Positions 1 to 4,992 of a stretch of DNA of 6,780 bases are shown here, piece after piece. The position numbers were made by a program, and so were the translations under genes. The notes below the pieces were generated by a model that worked only from the letters and a program-made list of their open reading frames with translations, was not told the DNA's origin and did not search any database. The DNA comes from Kaftiobacterium sp035693805 (GTDB taxonomy: Bacteria > Sysuimicrobiota > Sysuimicrobiia > Sysuimicrobiales > Kaftiobacteriaceae). Position 1 is the stretch's first letter. Each line of letters starts with the position of its first letter. The stretch lies in contig DASSGA010000012.1 of assembly GCA_035693805.1 (NCBI GenBank), positions 1-6,780 of the forward strand. The letters are read 5' to 3'.

Positions 1-2
1 TT

Positions 3-344
3 GTGCCGGTCGTGAGGGACACGGGGGTGCCGGTCGGGCCGCCGCCTCCTGGGGCGCCGCTGCCGCCGCCGCCCTTCCCGACTCCCGGAGGGCCGCCGCT
101 GCCGCCGCCGCCCCTCCCCGGTGGGGGAGTGCCCCCGCTGCAGGCCGGTGACGGTGTGGCGGTCACGGGCATCGTCGGCAATTCGCATGCGGTGGCCATC
201 GTCGTCGTCGGTGGCAGGACCGAGATCGTCGGGGCCGGTGATGAACTCGGTGATCTGCGAGTGGTGCGCGTGGATTCGTCCCGCAGGATGGTGACGTTCC
301 TCCGGGCAGGCAAGCGCTTCGACGTCCGGATGGGAGGTGAGTAG
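3..344 (+). CDS. PilP/GspC-like pilus assembly protein, C-terminal part (partial)
   Basis: The frame is open to the left edge, so the GTG at 3 is probably internal and the true start lies outside the window. The visible 113 residues have two parts. Residues 5-46 are an extremely Pro/Gly-rich linker with a 13-residue repeat. Residues 49-112 are a compact beta-rich domain with the pattern V-x-GIVG, then a hydrophobic strand (AVAIVVV), G-x-x-x-x-V-x-x-GDELG, V-x-x-VDSSRRMVTFL and a basic end (GKRFDVRM). This pattern is typical of the C-terminal domain of PilP and the homology region of GspC, inner-membrane-anchored periplasmic proteins that contact the N-domains of the secretin. The stop abuts the pilQ start with no gap, and pilP-pilQ adjacency is the usual order in type IV pilus operons. 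The family call rests on pattern and context; sequence identity looks low. Confidence is good for a pilus role and moderate for PilP itself. Confidence 0.7.
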   Translation: MPVVRDTGVPVGPPPPGAPLPPPPFPTPGGPPLPPPPLPGGGVPPLQAGDGVAVTGIVGNSHAVAIVVVGGRTEIVGAGDELGDLRVVRVDSSRRMVTFLRAGKRFDVRMGGE

Positions 345-2093
345 GTGAGCAGGCAGATGCCGCATCGCTGGACTTATCGCCAGCGCATCCTTCCCAGCAT
401 CGTGCTCGTTGCGCTGCTGGCGCTTCCGTCGCTCGGCACCGGTCCCGCACTCGCCGCGCCGAAACGACTCACCCAGGTGACGGTGAAAGACTTCGGCACC
501 CGCCTGGTGGTCGGGATCGTGTCGACCGGGCAGGTGCTCTTCCATGTGACGGAGATCTCCTCGCCCGCGCCCCCGCGCGTGGCGATCGACCTGCTCGACA
601 CCGTGGCCGATGAGAAGATCCGCGCCACCACGGAAATCCGGCGGGGGAACGTGCTCCGCGTGCGCGTGGGGCAGTTCCAGGATTCCCCGGCGATCGCCCG
701 GGTCGTCATCGATCTCGTCCGGCCCGTGGCGGTGGACATCGGGCGCACCGCGCCCAACACCCTCACGGTGGGCGTACCGCAGGTGCCCGTGACCGAGGGT
801 CAGGCGCGCACCGCCGCATCGGCTCCGGTCCCGGTCAAGCCGCCCGTTCAGGCCACGGCGCCTGTCGCCCCGACGGCCGGTGAGATCGTCCCCGCGGTCT
901 CTGCCGCGCCCGGCACCGGCGTGGTGAAGGTCGCGCAGCCGACCGAGCGTGTGCCGGGCGGCGCCATCCGCCTGCTCGAGTTCCGGGGCGTGGCCCTCGC
1001 CGACGTGCTGAGCGCGCTGGCGCGGTTGTGCGGCTTCAACATGGTCACCGACGCCTCGGTGACCGGGACGGTCACCCTGCGGCTCGTGGACGTGACCTGC
1101 GAGGATGCGCTGCGCTTCATCCTGGAGGCCAACAACCTGGCCTTCCGCCGTCTGGGCCGCAACCTCATCATCGGGTCCGCAGAGCGCTTGGCGCCGCCCC
1201 CGGAGGCGCCCGAGACCATCGCCTACCGGCTGGCCTTCGGCGACGTGAACCAGATCCGCGCCGCAGTCGCGGCGGCGGTCCCCGGGGTGCGGGTGGCCGT
1301 GGATCCGCGGACCAACTCACTCCTCATCACCGGCACCGCGGCCCAGCACCAGGAAGTCGTGCGGGTGCTGGGCACCCTTGACGTCAGGATCGCCCAGGTC
1401 GTAGTCCAGCTGCACGCCATCGAGGTGAGCTCGAGCTCCCTGAAGGACTTGGGTCTCCTGTCGCCCGACCCGCCGGCCGAACCGGGCGCGGGGACGCCGG
1501 CGCAGGGCTCGATCGGGAACTTCATCCTGGACAGCGTCAACCGGCGGATCAGCTTCACGTTGCTGTCCTCCGACCTGTTCTTCATCCGGTTGCGGGCCCT
1601 GGTCACAGAGGGTCGCGCCCACATCCTGAGCGCACCGCGGATCGCTACCCTCGACGGCAATAAGGCATCGATCCTGCTCGGCGACCGCGTGCCGATCTTC
1701 ACCGTCACCACGCAGGGCGGTGTCACGACCACGACGGTCACGTTCGTCGAAGTCGGCGTGAAGATGGATGTCACGCCGCGGGTCAACACCGAGGGCCTGA
1801 TCACGCTGGCGATCTCCCCGGAGGTGAGCTCCGTGGCGGCGATCGTCACGGCACCCGGCGGGCAGCAGGCGCCGCGCCTGGCGACACGCTCGGCCAACAC
1901 GCTGTTGAGCGTGAAGGACGGCCAGACCATCGTGCTCGGCGGTCTGATCAGCCGCGAGGACCGTGAGTCGGTGGTGAAGATCCCGCTGCTTGGGGACATC
2001 CCGATCATCGGGGAGCTGTTCCGCTTCCGCAACACCGACCGGCGCGAGAGCGAAGTCATCTTCCTCATCACGCCGCAGATCACGAAGGATTGA
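345..2093 (+). CDS. pilQ: Type IV pilus secretin PilQ
   Basis: This is the outer-membrane secretin ring through which the type IV pilus passes. The 582-residue protein starts with a signal peptide: basic residues before about 17, a hydrophobic core at 17-30, and probable cleavage after ALA near 37-38. One AMIN domain (about 41-144, peptidoglycan binding in the family) follows, then a Pro/Ala/Val-rich linker (about 145-203), an STN domain (about 207-281), one N1 secretin domain (about 291-350) and the secretin beta-barrel (about 351-580). The barrel ends with the family signature VKDGQTIVLGGLI (523-535) and KIPLLGDIPIIGELFR (545-560). It is short for PilQ because it has one AMIN domain and one N1 repeat. 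No S-domain for a pilotin follows the barrel. The GTG start is preceded by GGAGG (333-337, 7-nt spacer), lying inside the preceding gene's last codons, so the two are translationally coupled. An ATG at 357 is possible but less well placed. The periplasmic STN region carries two cysteines (229, 252). Confidence 0.95.
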   Translation: MSRQMPHRWTYRQRILPSIVLVALLALPSLGTGPALAAPKRLTQVTVKDFGTRLVVGIVSTGQVLFHVTEISSPAPPRVAIDLLDTVADEKIRATTEIRRGNVLRVRVGQFQDSPAIARVVIDLVRPVAVDIGRTAPNTLTVGVPQVPVTEGQARTAASAPVPVKPPVQATAPVAPTAGEIVPAVSAAPGTGVVKVAQPTERVPGGAIRLLEFRGVALADVLSALARLCGFNMVTDASVTGTVTLRLVDVTCEDALRFILEANNLAFRRLGRNLIIGSAERLAPPPEAPETIAYRLAFGDVNQIRAAVAAAVPGVRVAVDPRTNSLLITGTAAQHQEVVRVLGTLDVRIAQVVVQLHAIEVSSSSLKDLGLLSPDPPAEPGAGTPAQGSIGNFILDSVNRRISFTLLSSDLFFIRLRALVTEGRAHILSAPRIATLDGNKASILLGDRVPIFTVTTQGGVTTTTVTFVEVGVKMDVTPRVNTEGLITLAISPEVSSVAAIVTAPGGQQAPRLATRSANTLLSVKDGQTIVLGGLISREDRESVVKIPLLGDIPIIGELFRFRNTDRRESEVIFLITPQITKD

Positions 2094-2104
2094 CGGAGGA
2101 CCCG

Positions 2105-2518
2105 ATGACGCGTGCGGTGCTCGTTGTGGTGCTCGTGGCCGCCATCGCTGCGCCGGCCGCCGCGCAGGCGCTCCCGGCCTTCGACCAGACGCGCTTTTAT
2201 GACCAGCCGGCGTTTGACCGGGCGATCGCCCCGTACACGCAGGCGATCGCCCGTAACGCCAACGACGCCCGGGCTCACTACTGGCTGGGCATGGCCTACC
2301 TGCACATGCTGCGCCTGTACCGCTTCGGTCTGGCGCCGTTCGCCCCGGGCTTTGCGCCGCGTGCCGTCGCCTCCCTGGAGCAGTCCTTGCGCCTGCAGGC
2401 GGCCCCCGAGGTGATGCTGGCCCTTCTCGACGCCTATGTGCTGGTCGGTGCGTGGGACAAGCACAACGCACTGTTGGAGCGCGTGAGCGCGTTGGCCAGG
2501 CCGCTGCCTGTCCGCTGA
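2105..2518 (+). CDS. Small exported TPR-like protein of the pilus operon
   Basis: The 137-residue product begins with a clear Sec signal peptide: MTR, a hydrophobic stretch at 4-15, then an APAAAQA-type cleavage region near 20-22. The mature part is helical. Residues 36-66 read like a TPR (helix A with AIAPYTQAIARNANDARAHY, helix B with WLGMAYLHML), and two more helix pairs cover about 84-100 and 101-130 (SLEQSLRLQ, EVMLALLDAYVLVGAWDKHNALLERV). I recognise no named family. It lies 11 nt after pilQ with GGAGG at 2095-2099, 5 nt before ATG 2105; an in-frame TTG at 2090 overlapping the pilQ stop lacks a site and is not chosen. TPR proteins such as PilF/PilW act as secretin pilotins in Proteobacteria, but those are lipoproteins and no lipobox Cys is present here. 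A periplasmic helper of PilQ is a reasonable inference, not a demonstrated role. The terminator just downstream makes it the last gene of the pil unit. Confidence 0.75.
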   Translation: MTRAVLVVVLVAAIAAPAAAQALPAFDQTRFYDQPAFDRAIAPYTQAIARNANDARAHYWLGMAYLHMLRLYRFGLAPFAPGFAPRAVASLEQSLRLQAAPEVMLALLDAYVLVGAWDKHNALLERVSALARPLPVR

Positions 2519-2544
2519 GGCCGGCAGGCGTTCCGGACCGATGT

Positions 2545-2584
2545 CCACCGCGGTCGGAGGGTCCTCCGACCGCGGTGGTCTTTG
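2545..2584 (+). terminator. Intrinsic terminator closing the pil operon
   Basis: A perfect 16-bp inverted repeat (left arm 2545-2560, starting CCACCGCGG; right arm 2563-2578, ending CCGCGGTGG) is separated by 2 nt, so a few inner pairs must open to make the loop. It is followed by TCTTT, a short and imperfect U-tract. It lies 26 nt after the stop of the TPR-like gene and about 70 nt before the next gene. The stem is very stable; the weak U-tract is the only reservation. No comparable A-tract flanks the other side, so the + orientation is favoured. Confidence 0.8.
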
Positions 2585-2630
2585 CCTCAGATAGGGCATA
2601 GCACCCGTCCCCCCGCCGTGGTGTGATCCA

Positions 2631-2652
2631 GGGCAGCGAGAGGATGCTGCCC
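2631..2652 (+). promoter_or_regulatory. Hairpin presenting the Shine-Dalgarno of the pseudopilin gene
   Basis: GGGCAGC (2631-2637) pairs perfectly with GCTGCCC (2646-2652), leaving an 8-nt loop GAGAGGAT that contains the only Shine-Dalgarno-like sequence for the ATG at 2654. The 3' arm ends one base before the start codon, so ribosome loading must open or tolerate the stem. The structure is seen in the sequence; a regulatory effect is inference. I found no convincing -35/-10 pair in the rest of the 2585-2630 interval. Confidence 0.5.
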
Positions 2653-2653
2653 G

Positions 2654-3136
2654 ATGCGTCAATGCGCCTGTGGCGCCACGCTGGTCGAGCTCGTCGTGGT
2701 CCTGGCCATCGCCGGCTTCGTGGGCGTGCTCGTGGTGCGCACCGAGCCGCTCGGGGGACGCCTGGTCCTGCGCGCCGCCGCCGCGGGCGTCGTGAGCGAG
2801 CTACGCACGGCGCAGGCCCGGTCCCTGGCCGAGCGGAATCCCGACCGCGCCTACGGCGTCGAGTTCGCCCCCGGGGGCGACCGCTACACCCTGTTCACGC
2901 GGACGGGGAGGGTGCGCACCACCATCCGGACCCACCGGCTCCCGGGCCGGGTCCGCGTCACGTACGCGCGATTCGGCGGCAGCAATACCGGCTCCGTGAT
3001 GTTCAGCGGCGTGAGCCTGTTTGGCGCCCCGTCCGGCGGGGGAACGGTGACGCTGGCCAGCGGTCGCGCCCGCCTGTGCATCCGGCTGTTGCCGGCTACC
3101 GGCCGGGTGCGCGTGGCGCGCGCGGACTGCCCCTAA
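2654..3136 (+). CDS. GspH/FimT-type minor pseudopilin
   Basis: This is a type IV pilin-like protein of 160 residues. A 7-residue leader (MRQCACG) is followed by ATLVELVVVLAIAGF. Gly7 is therefore -1, Glu12 is the conserved +5 glutamate, and residues 8-28 form the hydrophobic N-terminal helix; cleavage and N-methylation by PilD are expected. Residues 40-71 (AAAAGVVSELRTAQARSLAERNPDRAYGVEF) match the GspH/FimT pattern of a helix with RTAQARSLA followed by a strand ending GVEF. The C-terminal beta part (about 130-157, TVTL then LCIRLLPATGRVRV) is also typical of that family. Cys142 and Cys159 bracket the end and could form the pilin D-loop disulfide. Minor pseudopilins of this type prime assembly of a pilus or secretion pseudopilus at the inner membrane. 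Oddities are Ala instead of an aromatic at +1 and two Cys in the leader. The gene is split from the pil genes by a terminator. Confidence 0.87.
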   Translation: MRQCACGATLVELVVVLAIAGFVGVLVVRTEPLGGRLVLRAAAAGVVSELRTAQARSLAERNPDRAYGVEFAPGGDRYTLFTRTGRVRTTIRTHRLPGRVRVTYARFGGSNTGSVMFSGVSLFGAPSGGGTVTLASGRARLCIRLLPATGRVRVARADCP

Positions 3137-3199
3137 GAGGATTCGGAGGACGGCGGGGCCAATGAGGATGAGGCTCAACGACCCACCCAGGAGTGATCG

Positions 3200-4261
3200 A
3201 TGGGACGCGTCGACCGCCTCCGCACCTTCATGGTGCAGCAACATGTCGAGGCGATGCTCATCGGAAAAGCGGAGAACCGGCGCCACCTGACAGGCTTCAC
3301 GGGATCCGCCGGCTTTGTCCTCATCACGGCATCCGCAGCCCTCCTGCTCGTCGACTTCCGCTACGTGGAGCAGGCGACCGCCCAGGCGCCAGGCTTCGAG
3401 GTGGTGAAGGCGGACCGGCAGTTCATCGACGCGCTCGCCGAGCTCGTTCCCGCCCGGGCCCTCTCGCGGATCGGGTTCGAGACGGACGGCCTCACCTACA
3501 AACAACATGATGAGTTCTCGAAGCGGCTCGCCCCCGCGGCGCTGATCCCGGTGGACGGTGTCGACCGGCTGCGCTGGGTGAAGGACGGTGAGGAGATCGC
3601 CTCCATCAACAGGGCGGTGGAGATCGCCGATGCGGCGTTCGCACACATCCGGTCGTTCCTGCGCCCGGGCGCGGTGGAGCGCGACATCGCCACGGAGATG
3701 GAGTTCTTCATGCGGCGGCACGGTGCCGAGAAGGAAGCCTTCGAGACGATCGTGGCCAGCGGCCCGCGCTCCGCGCTTCCGCACGGCCGCGCCGCCGAGC
3801 GGGTGCTGGCCAACGGCGACTTCGTCACCCTGGATTTCGGCGCGACCTTCCAGGGCTACGTCTCCGACTGCACCCGGACCGTCGTGCTCGGCGAGGCATC
3901 CCCGAAGCACCAGGACATCTACGGCATCGTGCTCGCGGCGCAGCAGGCGGCGCTGCAGGGGATCAAGCCCGGGATGAGCGGCAAGGACGCGGACGCTCTG
4001 GCACGCACGATCATCACGCAGGCGGGCTACGGGGACGCCTTCGGCCACAGCCTGGGGCACGGCGTGGGGCTGGCCGTCCACGAGGGCCCCTCGCTGTCCC
4101 CTCGCGAGGAAGCGATCCTCGCGCCCGGGCATGTGGTCACGGTCGAGCCGGGGATCTACCTCCCGGGATGGGGCGGGGTGCGCATCGAAGACCTCGTGGT
4201 CGTCACGGAGAACGGCTGCCGTTCCCTGACCCGGGCGCCGAAGGAGCTGCTCATCCTGTAG
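3200..4261 (+). CDS. pepQ: Xaa-Pro peptidase (M24B family; aminopeptidase P or prolidase)
   Basis: This is a cytosolic dinuclear-metal peptidase that cleaves the bond between any residue and proline; sequence alone does not separate aminopeptidase P from prolidase. At 353 residues it has the usual length of the short bacterial/archaeal form. The creatinase-type N-terminal domain covers about 2-130 (NRRHLTGFTGSAGF at 26-39; DFRY at 52-55). The pita-bread M24 domain covers about 135-345. All five metal ligands are visible: Asp212 (LDFG), Asp223 (SDCTRT), His287 (GHSLGHGVGL), Glu316 (VEPGIY) and Glu330 (RIED). The substrate-site histidines are His195 (LPHG) and His294 (VHEGP). The ATG has AGGAG at 3189-3193, 6 nt upstream. 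It follows the pseudopilin by 63 nt without an obvious terminator, so read-through is possible. The peptidase gene directly before efp is a conserved Bacillota arrangement, which fits proline-related translation housekeeping. Confidence 0.93.
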   Translation: MGRVDRLRTFMVQQHVEAMLIGKAENRRHLTGFTGSAGFVLITASAALLLVDFRYVEQATAQAPGFEVVKADRQFIDALAELVPARALSRIGFETDGLTYKQHDEFSKRLAPAALIPVDGVDRLRWVKDGEEIASINRAVEIADAAFAHIRSFLRPGAVERDIATEMEFFMRRHGAEKEAFETIVASGPRSALPHGRAAERVLANGDFVTLDFGATFQGYVSDCTRTVVLGEASPKHQDIYGIVLAAQQAALQGIKPGMSGKDADALARTIITQAGYGDAFGHSLGHGVGLAVHEGPSLSPREEAILAPGHVVTVEPGIYLPGWGGVRIEDLVVVTENGCRSLTRAPKELLIL

Positions 4262-4264
4262 TCC

Positions 4265-4294
4265 TTGAATCCGGCTCCCCCCGGCTGGTAGAAT
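4265..4294 (+). promoter_or_regulatory. Sigma-70-type extended -10 promoter of efp
   Basis: The -35 is TTGAAT (4265-4270), the spacer is 18 bp, and the -10 is TAGAAT (4289-4294) preceded by TGG, giving an extended -10. The predicted transcription start, 7-9 nt past the hexamer, falls at about 4301-4303, immediately before the efp ATG at 4304. The spacer holds two direct CCGGCT copies (4271-4276 and 4281-4286), one helical turn apart. Confidence 0.75.
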
Positions 4295-4303
4295 GCTTGC
4301 GCC

Positions 4304-4864
4304 ATGATTTCCACCAATGACTTCCGGCCGGGCGTCGTCGTGGAGCTGGACGGCGAGTTGTACGCCGTCGTGCAGTCGGCGCACGTGAAGCGCGGGCGGG
4401 GCAGCGCCTACGTCCGCTCCAAGGTCCGCAACCTGAAGACGGGCGCGATCACGGAGCGCACGTTCAACACCGGCGTGCGCGTCCCGCTCATCTACCTCGA
4501 CCGCAAGCCCATGCAGTACCTCTACGCGCAGGGCGACGAGTACGTGGTGATGGACCACGAGAGCTTCGAACAGCTGCCGCTGCGCGCGGAGCTCCTCGGC
4601 GACGCCGTGCATTACCTGAAGGAAAACACCGACGTCATCGTCGTCTTCTACGACGGACGGCCGATCGCCGTCGAGCTCCCGAATGCTGTCGAGCTGCAGG
4701 TCGTGGAGACCGCGCCCGGCTTCAAGGGCGACACCGCGGCGGGCAGCTCGAAGCCCGCGCGCCTGGAAACCGGCCTCAGTGTGCAGGTCCCGTTCTTTGT
4801 CAACGTCGGCGACCGCGTGCGCGTGGACACGCGCAGCGGGGAGTACCTCGAGCGCGTGAAATAG
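4304..4864 (+). CDS. efp: Translation elongation factor P
   Basis: EF-P binds between the ribosomal P and E sites and relieves stalling at polyproline stretches by helping peptide-bond formation. The 186-residue protein has the normal length and all three beta-barrel domains: KOW-like domain I (1-64), OB domain II (about 66-128, with YLYAQGDEYVVMDHESFEQL) and C-terminal OB domain III (about 130-186). Domain III has the signatures ETAPGFKGDTA and GDRVRVDTRSGEYLERVK, the latter nearly identical to the usual C-terminus. The domain I tip loop reads HVKRGRGSAYVR, placing Arg32 where many bacteria have a modified Lys. This is the Arg type; rhamnosylation by EarP, or no modification as suggested for Thermus-like proteins, cannot be told from here and no earP is in view. 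There is no Shine-Dalgarno before the ATG, which fits a leaderless mRNA from the promoter just upstream. Polyproline-rich clients are close by: the PilP-like linker contains runs of four prolines. Confidence 0.97.
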   Translation: MISTNDFRPGVVVELDGELYAVVQSAHVKRGRGSAYVRSKVRNLKTGAITERTFNTGVRVPLIYLDRKPMQYLYAQGDEYVVMDHESFEQLPLRAELLGDAVHYLKENTDVIVVFYDGRPIAVELPNAVELQVVETAPGFKGDTAAGSSKPARLETGLSVQVPFFVNVGDRVRVDTRSGEYLERVK

Positions 4865-4884
4865 CCGGGCGACTCTGCTATAAT
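4856..4884 (+). promoter_or_regulatory. Extended -10 promoter of the nusB operon
   Basis: A consensus TATAAT (4879-4884) is preceded by TGC (4876-4878), an extended -10. A four-of-six -35 match, GTGAAA (4856-4861), lies at 17-bp spacing over the last efp codons. In this GC-rich sequence a perfect TATAAT is conspicuous. The expected start is at about 4889-4892, with G4891 seven bases past the hexamer. Confidence 0.82.
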
Positions 4885-4890
4885 TGCGAC

Positions 4891-4992
4891 GTGCTGGACC
4901 ACCCACGGTCTGTCCGCCGCACTCCTGGCCGGATCGACGCCCCGGCCGGGAGGGCGAGCCACCAGACCACCGCAGGGTGGTTTTTTCTTTGA
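4891..4992 (+). CDS. Putative leaderless leader peptide upstream of nusB (33 codons)
   Basis: A GTG at 4891 lies at the predicted +1 of the extended -10 promoter and opens a 33-codon frame beginning MLDHPRSVRR and ending TTAGWFFL. Its TGA (4990-4992) shares the A of the nusB ATG (TGATG). The frame runs through every hairpin of the leader, and its last codons (TGG TTT TTT CTT) are the terminator U-tract. If translated, initiation would be leaderless, as proposed for efp one gene upstream, and ribosomes would both disturb the terminator hairpin and feed nusB by termination-reinitiation. nusB itself has no proper Shine-Dalgarno, which supports coupling. Against this, short frames across GC-rich hairpins arise by chance, and the product is Arg-rich without known similarity. 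The coincidence of start and stop positions is seen; the function is inferred. Confidence 0.4.
   Translation: MLDHPRSVRRTPGRIDAPAGRASHQTTAGWFFL
4898..4981 (+). ncRNA. Structured nusB leader RNA, candidate attenuator
   Basis: The leader has nested complementarity along its whole length. ACCACCC (4898-4904) pairs with GGGTGGT (4975-4981), GGTCTG (4907-4912) with CAGACC (4963-4968), CGCC (4915-4918) with GGCG (4953-4956), and an 11-bp stem with one G-U pair joins 4922-4932 to 4942-4952 around a 9-nt loop. The outer two helices cannot coexist with the local terminator hairpin at 4966-4981, so two alternative folds are available. I recognise no known riboswitch or ribosomal-protein leader in it. 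It might instead be a small RNA of about 100 nt ending at the terminator. Confidence 0.55.
4966..4990 (+). terminator. Intrinsic terminator or attenuator abutting the nusB start
   Basis: ACCACC (4966-4971), loop GCAG and GGTGGT (4976-4981) form a 6-bp hairpin, extendable by G-U and A-U pairs at 4965/4982 and 4964/4983. It is followed at once by TTTTTCTTT. The U-tract ends one base before the nusB ATG at 4992, so the terminator lies between the promoter at 4856-4884 and its gene. It would end the efp transcript and attenuate the nusB transcript. The 3' arm also holds GGTGG, the only ribosome-site-like sequence for nusB. Confidence 0.75.

Noticed and set aside
2090..2104. TTG 2090 as start of the TPR-like protein.
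   Set aside because: It overlaps the pilQ stop, lacks a suitable ribosome site, and would add charged residues before the signal peptide. ATG 2105 with GGAGG 5 nt upstream is better.
2582..2610. Possible -35 TTGCCT for the pseudopilin gene.
   Set aside because: No -10-like hexamer lies at 16-19 bp, and the sequence overlaps the terminator tail.
1223..2662. A 479-codon minus-strand frame.
   Set aside because: It is antisense to the pilQ barrel and the TPR-like gene and also crosses the terminator hairpin. It shows no recognisable family and is a high-GC shadow frame.
3162..3292. Small ORF from ATG 3162 after a GGAGG, ahead of the peptidase.
   Set aside because: It runs 44 codons out of frame into the peptidase gene, its spacer to GGAGG is about 12 nt, and the peptidase has its own well-placed site and start.
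2801..4906. A 701-codon open frame on the minus strand.
   Set aside because: It lies antisense across the pseudopilin, peptidase and efp, all with clear family motifs. Its translation is low-complexity (His/Arg/Ala/Val/Asp-rich) without domains; it is a GC-skew shadow.
4898..4990. T-box, SRP RNA or another known riboswitch before nusB.
   Set aside because: AGGGTGG is present, but the rest of the T-box core (ACCGCG) and the specifier stems are absent. The terminal loop lacks the SRP GGAA motif, and no other class signature was recognised.
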